From positions 1,830,501 to 1,894,500 of the forward strand of contig JAOWCC010000044.1 in the NCBI GenBank assembly GCA_030867875.1: 64,000 bases of DNA. Direction: 5' to 3'. The translations under genes and the position numbers were made by a program. This DNA is from Actinernus sp. WN-2022. Taxonomy: Eukaryota > Cnidaria > Anthozoa > Actiniaria > Actinernidae. Positions 43,801 through 54,000 of this stretch are shown here, piece by piece. The stretch's first letter is position 1. Each line of letters opens with the position of its first letter. Under the pieces are notes generated by a model. The model was not told the origin of the DNA. It ran no database searches and saw only the letters and a list, made by a program, of their open reading frames with translations.

Positions 43801-46800
43801 AGATTTTTGTTCAGCCCTCTTCTTTAATGCATCAGCCTTTGGCTGTTTCTGAAGCATACTGTCCATTGGAGGTGGAGTCATGTCAGCGAGTTCTCTTGCA
43901 GCATTTGGAAGTTGTCCCTGTTCATTAGCCTTCAGAAATGTCTGATAGATCTCCTCCACATAATCTTATAAACACAAACAACAATCCACAAATTAATGTA
44001 CTGTACTTTGATACATGCATGTATATGCTTTTGCACAGACTGACTGACATCTGATCATGGAAGCTAATATTTTTACCAATGTATGTTTTATTAAATAGTC
44101 ACATGGATATTTGCAAATATATTTATTTATTTATATCTAGTACTTACCAAAGTTTGGTGTGATTCTTACATCTCTGACTGTAGCCTCTCCATTTTTGAAT
44201 TTCGGGTAGACCACTTTGATCCTCTCATGTCCATCCTTTCCTACTTTGATTTCTCTATTCAAATTGAAATTGAAGTGCACAGCAGCCAGGATATGTCTAA
44301 AAAAATGTCAAAAAGTTCCCAGTCTTAATGAAAGTATGTTAATTTTGCTCTGTGATTGGATAATTTTAATCACCAATAAGAGGGCAGACAATTATGCTGA
44401 TGTGAGGCACAAGTATAACCTCTCTGATTAACTAACAGAGAGAACTCAAGCTCTGCCTGCTTGCCACTTCAAATTTATTGTAAAATGTGAGTCTTGTGTA
44501 GTTTGTTATAATTGTAAAGACAAAACAAATTGAGGTTAGCTATTTAGGTTTCTGTCCTATTATTGATAATGATTTGTGTCCTACAATGTAACATTATTGC
44601 CTAAAATACAATGTAGCTGTGGATCCTGACTTGGCAAAGAGGCCTTGTGGATCCACAGCTATTTTGGCCATGTTATGATGCAAATCATTATCAATAATAG
44701 GACAGGTCTACACTTAAAAACTAACTTCACTTTGTAAAATGTATTTAAATGCAAGTTTCATACCTACAATACTGGCCAACATAAGAGTAGGCTATCATTT
44801 TTGGGGCAAACTGATTCACCACCGAATGAAAGCCTTCCAGGCAGCTGGTTTGAGAAAATGGTGAGGCTTGCTTGATCCCTTTCACAAGGCTATTATTTGT
44901 TAGTGCTTTAACGACCTGTTCGTAGACTGTACTATCTATGGAAACGTAGAGTAGAAAAAGCAAAGTTTCTTCAAAATACCCTCTAGCTGCCCTTTGAGTA
45001 AAAAAAAGACATGCCTACCTTTATGCAACCATTTCCTATCAGGAATTTCACCATGTTGACATTTGTTAAACACTGGATCATCAAGATTGGAATGCTTATT
45101 GATTATGTGACTCAGGAAGGATTTAAATTTTGCCCAGATGATGATTCCATTTCCACTGAAGGTGGAGGTAGCACTCCAATAAAAATGGTTTTCACACGGC
45201 TTTATCCAATCACATAAAACTTCACAGCCCGTTTCTTTTGAAATCTTGGAGAGAACCTTTCGGATCTCTGTTGACAAAAAAAATTACAACCATTATGATT
45301 TGCAGTGGAATAAATAAATAAACAAATAATAAATAGTTAATCAGAATGTATAAAAAAAATTGAATTTACTTTTCTTAATGTGCCACAAGTCAAAGTAATG
45401 GGTTATGTTGGTGTACACCTTCTTCATATGGCTTGCTATGGTAATGTGTCGATCAGAGATGAAGGTTGAGATGACAAGGCCCAACCCCAGCAGGTGTTCC
45501 ATCGTCTGTTGGAATCCCATAAATTCCATTGCTGGGCTGTTTCCTGCCTGGTTTCTCTTTATATAAGAGGAATAAAGCAGTTGTTGATATTTTTGCACAC
45601 TAATGATTACACGAATGCCAGTTCTTTTCTAAATTCTTATTAGAAATGGTATAGACCAGTTTACGGTTCATGCGCAGTTGTACAATTCCTTCGTTTATTA
45701 CAATAAATTCACTACAAGAAGATAAAACAATATCTCCAAGCTGCGATGTAACCCTGGGGTGGACTATGTTGAACTGATGGGGGTGCTCAGTGCTCCTTTT
45801 GGGGGTAACAATTCTTGTAACCGTATCCCTTAGGGGTACACACCTGAGTTAGTAACACAACCAGAGTCATACCTCTTAGGGATTTAGAATTATTTATTTC
45901 AAGGAATCACTTTATAATTTTATATTTGTGAACCTTTTAGAGGTGAAAATCATTATGGTTTTAACCTTTAATTTATTTGTACCTTTTAGGCCAAGCACCC
46001 CCAATATTTTGGTACTGGAGCTCCCTCTCCCACCCCCACCCCCACCCCTTTCTCCCTATTCCCACTCATTGGATTACCTGAATCAAGGCAAAGTGTAAAA
46101 TCATTGGAAGTGTGCAGCAGAAGATAGTGTATGCCCCAAATTTAGCACAGTGCCCCATACTATCATGACGCCCGTCTCCAGCAATTGTAAGTCCCACTCC
46201 AAGAGCTTTTACTTTTTCAATCATCTTTGTCTGGTATGTTTTCCAGAACAGGAGAATTGTGGGAAACAGCTTGGTCTGTAAATTATAATACATCATCATA
46301 TTTAACTTTAGAATATTTTCAATTTAAGCATAATTATCATTTTGGGGCATTTGGCCAGTGAAGTATCAATAGAATTACACAAAGATACAAGAAAGATAAT
46401 ATATGTAACAAAGAATTTGGTATTGGCCACCTAGAATAACTAAAAAGCTAATATAATGTTAAGAAAGAGAGAGACTGCTTTGAGTACTAGTGTTTATAAG
46501 TAATACAAATAGTACAAACTAAAGTTATCAGAATGTGCTCTTGATCTTTGTTGCCGATACAATGTACCTGTAGTCATCTGACCTTTTCACCGGGGGGGGG
46601 GGGGGGGGGGTACTCCTGTTTGTGACGTATTATATATGTGCCGTGGGGGTGGGTCAGGGTTTTGAGCTCAGTTTGGGCAGGTAGGGTCAGGGTTTTGACC
46701 TGATTTGGGCAGGTCAGGGTTTGAGTTTAATCTGGGTGCAGTCAGGGTCGGGCTTCAGTATTTTTTAGGCATCAGGGTTTTTTTCCCCCAAAAAGGGAGC

Positions 46801-49241
46801 AATCGGGATTTTGGGTCAAACATTTTTCATGTAAGCCCCCCCCCCCCCCTCCCCCAGGCCTTTTCAATCAAGAAATGAGGTGTTTGCATGGATGCCAGAG
46901 ATGGAAAGCACAATTTTTGGTTTTATTTTATGATACATGTAGTACTTAACATATCATTTTTGCTGACAAGGTCAACCTATTAAAATTTCTCTCTGTCCAA
47001 TTTTGGACCACACTTACTTTCTGATGAAAGAAGAATGAATTTAGGGATATGCAACCAAGACCCAGATGTGCAAACATGTTAAACACTTTTGTAGCTGATC
47101 CTCCAGAGAGTAGAATAGCCATACACAACAGGAAATTTCCAGCTGGTACTCTAGTGCCAGGCATGTTAGGTTGACTGCACCATTCATAGTGTTTCTTGGA
47201 GCACTTTGGGTTGGTACAATCAGTAGTGACTGCAACCATTGTTCCAACCTGTTTTGCCTCTACAAGGGGATTTCTTGCTTGACAGGAATGACATACTTGA
47301 AACAATAGCAGTAGTTGAGACAAAAATACAATGTGTTTGGGCTGAGTGCGCAAGTTGTCATCTTCCACAAACAGCCTGAAAACAACAAATTTATTAGTCA
47401 TATTCACTACAAGCTATGTAAGTATCGGATGCCGATTAAAATATTTATCACATCTTCACTACAAGCTATGTAAGTACCACAAGATATAAAACACTTAGAG
47501 CAGATTTCATATGAGTGGAACAAACTACGGCATGTCCGTAACCGTGCTGTGCTGTAACTGCGTGATCTGATTGGATCAGCAGGACAAAACAATGGGAAAC
47601 CATTTCAATGTCACGTCATGCCGTACTTTAACCGTGCTGTAGTTTGTCCCACTCGTACGAAATCTGCTCTATCACATTCACTACAAGCTATGTAAGTATC
47701 ACACGATAAAAACAATTATCACACATTCACTACAATCTATGTAAGTACCAGACGATTAAAACAATTATCACACATTCACTACAATCTATGTAAGTACCAG
47801 ACGATTAAAACAATTATCACACATTTACTACAAGCTATGTAAGCACCAGACGATTAAAACAATTATCACACATTCACTACAATCTATGTAAGTACCAGAC
47901 GATTAAAACAATTATCACACATTCACTACAAGCTATGTAAGAAGTGTCTGTTTGCACTCGCCTTTTGGAGGTGGTTTCTACAGGCTCCTCTGTAACACTA
48001 ACAGTCGTTTCTGTCTCGGTTTCCGTCTCGGTCTCGTATTCTGATTCGACTTCAGGATCATGACAGGATTCTGAATCCGAGTGATCTACATACGGTGCAG
48101 CCTGATCATCACCCCCGTCAGCCACTTCATCATCGGTGCAGTCTTTTGATTCACTGCAAGGATTTTGTTCCGGCAGTAATCGGCGTTGTAATTCCTGGTC
48201 TAAAAAAAAAAAGAACAAACTCGTGTTAAACCATGCAGGAATAAATTTGAAGAAGTACTATTTCGGAATATTTTCATCGATAGCAGTGAAACAACTTACT
48301 TTTTGACCTTTCCAGCCTAAGTTCCTTGTTCTTGTTATTTAGCCGAGATCTCAGAGAAATTATCATGTTGCTTCGTAATCGATCAGCAGACTGAGTAACA
48401 TCAGGAACGGTTGATTCTTTTATCACCTAAAGTAAAGAAAAAAAGCTCCGGTTTAGTTTACAACACCAATCGAATATTTCCTATTGAGAATGACGCGAAA
48501 ATCAAACATTTTAGAACAACACAATTCCCATCCCAAACTTTAGATTATGCTGAATTTTGCCATTGTAAAATAATTGATTTAGAGTTATTCGGAAGTCATT
48601 CTTTGAATGACAAAAATCAACTTACCAGCACTTTGCCTTCGGGTTGTACATGTATGTCCTCGCTTGTCTGGTCTTCAACAACAGGGGCTTCCATTACCTC
48701 GACACCATCGCCATCACAGCCTTCCTTGGATGTACTTGGTTGAGAAATTATTTCCTTCACAATCTAAATTTGTATATTATTGTGTAAGCCTATTGAACGT
48801 GAGGTATAGTATAGAAGACTAGTATAAAACATCACAACTATAAGTATAAGTATAACATCTCACCTTTCTACGAGCACGAGCACTACGAGCAGAGGCAGGA
48901 TTCTCTTCTTCTCTCGTTTGAAGTTCTTTTGCGTTAACACTTGGAAATACCACCACGCCAAAATCGTCGCGTTTAAGCCTTGGAATACAGGCTTTCGTCT
49001 GACCCTCAATATTAGAGAATCTTCTTTCAAAATCTTCGGCCATGAAGTGTTTTGAACAGATGGTCGACCCTTTAGTAAGCTCCCATTTGGCGCGCTTAGC
49101 CTTTACGAAATTTACCCATCGTTTCTTTCTTTTCTGTGCTTCTGGTCTATCATCACCCCAAAAGGGAATATTGTGGAGTGCTATCCCCTTTTGAAGGTCT
49201 GGCCCATTGCTACAACCACCTACAACACACCGATTCGGCAT
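43669..49241 (-). CDS. Kolobok-type transposase with THAP domain, about 11 exons
   Basis: Exons on the minus strand: 49241-48864 (THAP), 48763-48626, 48426-48300, 48199-about 47945, 47375-47018, 46275-46078, 45547-45370, 45267-45019, 44935-44764, 44296-44148 and 43964-43769 (or to TGA/TAA at 43669). All have AG acceptors and GT donors. Phases match at every junction I could check; only the exon 4 donor is unresolved, because of a repeat. THAP: CVVGGCSNGPD, W-F-K, STICSKHFMAEDFERR. Transposase: PNMPGTRVPAGNFLL, IAGDGRHDSMGHCAKFGAYT (Asp), STFISDRHITIA (Asp), HYFDLWHIKK, SCLEGFHSVVNQFAPK (Glu). No stop interrupts these exons. Confidence 0.75.
44552..44705. repeat. Palindromic MITE in a Kolobok intron
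   Basis: The left arm ctgtcctattattgataatg and right arm cattatcaataataggacag are perfect complements. Inner arms agctgtggatcc and ggatccacagct add a second stem. Length 154 bp. Confidence 0.9.
46590..46860. repeat. G-run, C-run and gggtcagggtttt tandem repeat in a Kolobok intron
   Basis: It begins with about 18 G (46592-46610) and ends with a C run (46839-46855). Between them gggtcagggttttga units recur every 35-45 bp in degenerate form. The G and C runs face each other and form an inverted pair. Confidence 0.7.
47400..47945. repeat. About 49-bp tandem repeat interrupted by a MITE, between Kolobok exons 4 and 5
   Basis: The unit cacattcactacaatctatg continues as taagtaccagacgattaaaacaattatca. 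About eight copies are present, some variant. They run into the end of exon 4, so the donor of that exon cannot be fixed. Each copy contains a splice-like ttacatag on the minus strand. Confidence 0.8.
47496..47671. repeat. Palindromic MITE within the 49-bp array
   Basis: The outer arms are tagagcagatttcatatgag (left) and ctcgtacgaaatctgctcta (right). The inner arms acaaactacggcatg and cgtgctgtagtttgt are imperfect. Length 176 bp. Confidence 0.8.
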
Positions 49242-49395
49242 TTTTCTTCGCGTTTTCTGGCAACTATTAAGGTCCCTGCAAGTACATGTTCCTGGGTACA
49301 CGTCACAGCGTGCTAGTCCCAGACTCTTCAAACGCGGTCGTGGAATTTTGCGACCGACTGGACAATAGGTTTTTGCCAACTTTAATCGCTGATTA

Positions 49396-49497
49396 TAAAT
49401 CGGGAATTGTTCCAAAGTCGGAAAAACCTTGAAAAACGTTCTTCAGAGGTTCTTAAGATTATATGAAATAAGTATCGAAATAACTATTAGGGGCACT
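49396..49497. repeat. Right terminal inverted repeat of the Kolobok
   Basis: It ends ggggcact at 49497, followed by TTAA. It is the reverse complement of the left terminus with a few differences. Confidence 0.85.
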
Positions 49498-49590
49498 TTA
49501 AGATAAGCGCGATCCACTCTCAAGGAAATACAACCCTTCGTTCTTCCATGTTTCCGCTTCAACCCAGGTGATGTTTTCTTCAGAGGCCTT
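49498..49590 (-). pseudogene. Partial duplicate of the C-terminal part of the gene at 50145-50528
   Basis: The minus-strand frame SEENITWVEAETWKNEG matches EASEEDITWVEVEIWKNEG of the 50145 gene. The similarity ends at about 49590 on one side and at the Kolobok insertion on the other, and continues beyond the Kolobok at 40848-40945. This piece and the promoter region of the 40484 gene form one copy of a roughly 190-bp segmental duplication. Confidence 0.6.
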
Positions 49591-49605
49591 CAGTCAATTT
49601 CATCT

Positions 49606-49854
49606 TTACAAAAATTCCATTTTGTAAGGTACTTCGTCTGAAACTGGGATGCAATATCTCAAGTCAACGCATATCTTGTATACAACTTGAATGTATTCGC
49701 CATAATACGTTCCCTCGCAGTCGCTGTCCACGTAGTTCTTGACATCTTCATGTTTCATGCGCTGCACCACTCTTGTATGAAAGCTTGAATAACACATGTG
49801 GGTACTTTCAATCAGCTCCCCCAACTTGGAATAAAACTCAATCGTTAACCCCAT
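49606..49854 (-). CDS. Element 1 small protein, 82 aa, unknown
   Basis: The ATG at 49854 lies in a strong accATGG context, about 60 bp after a TTATATAAG box at 49911-49919. In-frame residues upstream (from 49950) overlap the promoter, so they are excluded. The protein begins MGLTIEFYSKLGELIESTHM, is helical and ends CIPVSDEVPYKMEFL. No family is recognised. It is complete. Confidence 0.45.
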   Translation of the reverse strand: MGLTIEFYSKLGELIESTHMCYSSFHTRVVQRMKHEDVKNYVDSDCEGTYYGEYIQVVYKICVDLRYCIPVSDEVPYKMEFL

Positions 49855-49910
49855 GGTGGTTCTTTGCGATTGTTGGCATATGATATGCTTGTTGGCAAAT
49901 TTTATTGCTC

Positions 49911-49919
49911 TTATATAAG
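49911..49919 (-). promoter_or_regulatory. TATA box of the 49606 gene
   Basis: TTATATAAG on the minus strand lies about 57 bp before the ATG at 49854. The spacing is slightly longer than for the other element 1 genes. Confidence 0.5.
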
Positions 49920-50144
49920 GACCATAGCAATGACGTTTGTTCTGCTCCAACAGATGCTAATTAATTATGTTTTTTTATAATTTCTTTGTTCAGATTCTGC
50001 AACAGACGCTCATTAATTATGTATGTTTCTTATTTCTTTGTTCAGATTCTCCAACCGACGCTCACTAATTATCACGGTACACACTAAATCCAAGATGAGG
50101 AACATTCAAATGACTCTTGATCACTAGTTTCCCATTTATATAGC

Positions 50145-50528
50145 TTACATGACCAACTCGAAATAAGCTATTATCTTATCATGATTGTTTAAGTTTAAGA
50201 TACGCGCGATCCACTCTCGAGGGAATACAATCCCTTCGTTCTTCCATATTTCCACTTCAACCCAGGTGATGTCTTCTTCAGAGGCCTCGTAGGGTTTCTC
50301 GTCTTTCAACACTTCCCATTGCAACAGACACTCTGCCAATTTCACAGGATTGCCAATCTCGGACATTTCACTACCGTTCAAATCCAAACCGTATTTCAAC
50401 AGTGCTGCGTGTACCAAAGGTCTCTCTTTTTCCGATAATTCATTTGTCATCTCCTTGACGATGTACTGGTACAGACACCCATCCAGCAGCGTTGTATTAC
50501 CTCCTGAGTTCACATAGGCTCTGATCTT
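50145..50528 (-). CDS. Element 1 unknown protein, 5' end lost at a MITE
   Basis: The frame is open from the MITE edge (50528) to the stop at 50145, about 127 codons. It has no ATG near its start. It reads NSGGNTTLLDGCLYQYIVKE, then ELSEKERPLVHAALLKYGLD, KLAECLLQWEVLKD and DITWVEVEIWKNEGIVFP. It is acidic and helical, with no recognised domain. The MITE at 50529 either removed the N-terminus or separated it. A partial copy is at 49498-49590. Confidence 0.45.
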   Translation of the reverse strand, partial: KIRAYVNSGGNTTLLDGCLYQYIVKEMTNELSEKERPLVHAALLKYGLDLNGSEMSEIGNPVKLAECLLQWEVLKDEKPYEASEEDITWVEVEIWKNEGIVFPREWIARILNLNNHDKIIAYFELVM

Positions 50529-50763
50529 TAGTAGTATAGTCGGCGTCAGTTAAATACCACTTTTTCTTGTACAACAAAACTCAAAAGGTTGTGAATGTTA
50601 TGGACGCCTTGTTTTCTTGCACAAGGGGCGTCATAAAGTGAATTCAGAAATCCACTTCATAACGCCCCTTGTGCAAGAAAAAAGGCGTCCATAACATTCA
50701 CAACCTTTTGAGTTTTGTTGCACAAGAAAAAGTTGTATTTAACTGACGCCGACTATACTACTA
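50529..50763. repeat. Long palindromic MITE (235 bp) at the junction of the two Polinton elements
   Basis: The arms start tagtagtatagtcggcgtca and pair over about 105 bp with few mismatches, including ttgtgaatgttatggacgcc and ggcgtccataacattcacaa. The loop is about 15-20 bp. It sits exactly between the last element 1 gene and the repeats that lead element 2. Confidence 0.9.
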
Positions 50764-50799
50764 TGGGGTAACTAAGGGTCATTCAAAGTGTCACTAGAC

Positions 50800-51008
50800 A
50801 TTCTTGTACGTAAAATCCAACTTGATAATCCTATTAGAGATATAATTACATATAGTTATATCGACATCGATTGCTTGTACATAAAATCCAACTTGATAAT
50901 CCTATTAGAGATATAATTACATATAATTATATCGCTGCAACGTCCTTACACATAAAATCCAAATTCGAGTACCTGTTAAAGCTATCCTAACACATAGTTA
51001 TATCGAAG
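50800..51008. repeat. About 75-bp tandem repeat before the element 2 PolB gene (2.5 copies)
   Basis: The unit cttgtac-taaaatccaactt continues as gataatcctattagagatataattacatatagttatatcg. Copies start near 50805, 50875 and 50945. The third, diverged copy ends in tagttatatcg, just before the PolB ATG, and may hold the promoter. It may also be part of a terminal repeat; the other end of the element is outside the window. Confidence 0.7.
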
Positions 51009-51013
51009 GGAGA

Positions 51014-54000
51014 ATGGTGAGACCACGTAGTGAACCACTTCCACGGAGTCTAGCTCGAGAGGCAGGTGCCATTCTAGAGGAGAGAGATGGAATGCTCGAG
51101 GGGATGGAGATAGGTCGCCGTACTATCCGATGGCGCTTCTTCCAAGGTGTGGCAGGAGACTTGACTCCTAGGATCATGGAAAAGTTAGTTGCAAAGGTAA
51201 CCACCAGCTTCTACCTACGCTATAGCTACACCTATCGCATTCGCAATGTCAATGACGGACGCGTGATTCTATTCTCCAAGACTGTCCCAGGCTCTCCATG
51301 GGTGAACATCCTAGAAGATGCAGAAGAGTGGATCAATAGCAAGGAGACAGCTCGATTGAATCCCGACAACATCACTCGACCAAATACCCAATGGGCCTTC
51401 GTTCGTTGGATCTACGTAGATGTCAAAGTCGTGATCGATCGTCAGCTTTTGTTGGGAACAGGTCCACTGCCCCAATGGCTTCGCCTTAAGAAAGGAATGC
51501 TTGCCCTTGATCGATATGGCGACAACCTATGTCTTTGGCGCTGCCTTGCCATGCATGAAGGAGCAAGAGTAGATAGGTGTTGCGTCAAAGCTCGAAAACT
51601 TGCCCAGAACTTCTATCGCCTGACAGCACCCACACAAGACGTTCCCAGAACTTCCTTAGACCAGCTGGAGGAAGTCGAGTTACACTTTGGAATCGGTATT
51701 CGGGTGTATGAACCCACGGAGGACGGCGCTTGGCATCTGACGCGACATGCAGCTCACTACAAGCATACGATGACGATTGGGATATACGACGGACATGCCT
51801 TCTACATCAAGAACATCAACAAGCTAGGGCACATCTACGTATGTAACGATTGTAAGCAACGGTTCACGAAAGCCTCAGACCTTCACCGTCATGCAGATCG
51901 TTGCAGGCGTGGCGAAACAAAGATCGTTTGCCCCGGAAAAGTAATCACAGTACCCCAGTCGGCATACGAAAAAGCCTTCTGGCCAGAGAGCACAGCCAGC
52001 AAAGTCGCTTTATGCTGGTTGGAACGCGAAACCAAAAGGATTGGACAACACATTCATCATGCAGCTTGTGGGCATGGTGGAGAGCATTGGATCGAAGGAG
52101 CGCCGGTCGACGGCTACGAACCTATTTCGAAAACCATCTTTCAATTTCATGGATGCTATTTCCATGGCTGCCCGAAATGCTTCCCTAGGGAAAGAAGGCT
52201 CTATCTCAAGACCTGTGAAAGAACGGCAAAGCTACAAGGAGCTGGTTATACAGTAGTGGAAGCTTGGGGTTGCTCTACAAAGAAGAAAAACAAACCGGTC
52301 CCCACACCAACACAAACTGTCTACCCACACTTCATAGTTTACGATTTCGAAGCCTATCTCGATACAACGAAAGGAAGACAACCAACAGACCACCTGACCA
52401 TCGAAAACGTCCATGTCCCAATATCAGTATCAATTGCCGACACATACAATCGAAAGTCAACCCACCTCTGTCGACGCAATCCAAAAGAACTCATCGAAGC
52501 CTTCGTCGAAGAACTCCAGCGAAGAGCGAAAGCGATCCAAGAAGTCATTGCAGAACAGTTCTGCCCCAAGACACCTGAATTCTCTTTTGACACCCTACCA
52601 AAGAAACAACAAGCGAAGATCGACGAATGGATCCACCAAGTTCCAGTAGTGGGATTCAACTCTGGCAGGTACGATCTCAATCTGATCAGGGAGCACTTCG
52701 TAGGAATCATTGCTGACACCTGTTCAAAGATCCTGGTAGCAAAGAAAGCCAATTCCACTATGTTCCTATTGACCCCAGATTTCCGTTTCCTTGATGTGAT
52801 CAACTACCTTGGACCTGGAACTTCTTATGAACGTTGGATCAAGGCATATGGATGCGAATCGCAAAAGAGTTTCTTCCCATATGAGTGGTTCGATTCTCCA
52901 GACAAGTTGGATCACATTGGATTACCAGACTATCCAGAGTGGGGTTCGAAGTTGAAAAGAGAACATCTACTATCTATGTCAGAGTTCGAAGACTGTGAGT
53001 GCACCTTTCTCGACAAAGGAATGGAAACCTTTGCAGACTGGCTACGATACTACAACGACCTAGATGTAGTTCCATTCCTAGAGGCACTCGAAAAGATGCG
53101 AGATTTCTATCACGAGAAAGGAGTAGACATGCTGAAAGACGCAGTGTCCATTCCAGGAGTCTCACTACAGTTCCTACTTCGAGGTAGTGTAGAAAGGGGA
53201 GCTGAGATGTACGCTCCAAGTAAGGAAGCCTACCGCATGCTGAAAGACGCTGTCGTGGGAGGTCCAAGCATAGTGTTCACCAGACTCCACGAAGCAGGAG
53301 TGACTAAGATTCGTAGTCATCAGGGAGGAACTAAGACTTGTCGTAAGATTCTTGGATACGATGCCAACGCCCTATATCTTTCTACCATGGAATTCGAAAT
53401 GCCTTGTGGAAAAGAAAAGGTTGTGCACTATGACGATCCAGGTCCAGCCACTGAAGGATTCGTTGAATGTCTACTTGGTGGAACGTGGTTTGGATATGCA
53501 GAAGTAGACATCGAGATACCAAAGAAATTGTGGAAGGAATTTGAGGAGATGCCACCCTTCTTCTACAACAAGAAAATCCCCAAAGAAGCAATCCCTCCAG
53601 AAATGTTGGCCTACCTCACAAAGACAGGTAGAAAGCTCAGCGAGGAAAAGAAGCTAGTTGGGAGTCTCTCTGGAAAGAAGTTGCTACTCTATGCTCCTCT
53701 TCTACTTTGGTATGTAGATCATGGCGCAGTGATCACTGCTGTCTACCGCACGATAGACTACGAACCCAAAGAAATCTTCGGATGGTTCGTGGACCAAGTC
53801 ACTGAGGCACGTCGTATGGGAGATGAAGATAAAGGTGAGGCTTTGCTGGCAGATGTGTTCAAGCTGCTAGGAAACAGCGCCTATGGAAAGTTGCTCGAAG
53901 ACTTGGGACGCCAAACAAAGGTCACCTATACAAAAGATGAGAAGGTTGTGGACAAAGCATTGCGAAGTGTTTGGTTCGAAGACCTGGAAGAGATTGGTGA

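Larger units (their letters stand above)
40946..49497 (-). mobile_element. Kolobok-type DNA transposon, 8.55 kb, with TTAA target duplication
   Basis: The ends are inverted repeats of about 100 bp starting agtgcccctaatagtta. TTAA directly flanks both ends (40942-40945 and 49498-49501). A paralogous copy of the target (50190 region: gtttaagtttaagata) shows the unoccupied site, so the insertion is precise. Inside is a multi-exon minus-strand gene with a THAP domain and a Kolobok-like transposase, plus a small acidic frame near the left end. TTAA duplication and THAP are characteristic of Kolobok. Confidence 0.8.
25000..50528. mobile_element. Polinton/Maverick-type element 1, decayed, with three later insertions
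   Basis: It carries the full diagnostic set: protein-primed PolB, retrovirus-like integrase, DJR major capsid protein, penton-like protein, adenain-like protease and packaging ATPase, plus small basic and membrane proteins. Plus-strand genes run from 25.0 to 39.4 kb and minus-strand genes from 50.5 to 39.4 kb. A SINE (34.4 kb), a 2.1-kb insert (36.8-39.0 kb) and a Kolobok (40.9-49.5 kb) interrupt it. I could not find matching terminal inverted repeats. The left end lies between 24980 and 25020, and the right end between 50513 and about 50770, obscured by a MITE. Confidence 0.75.
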
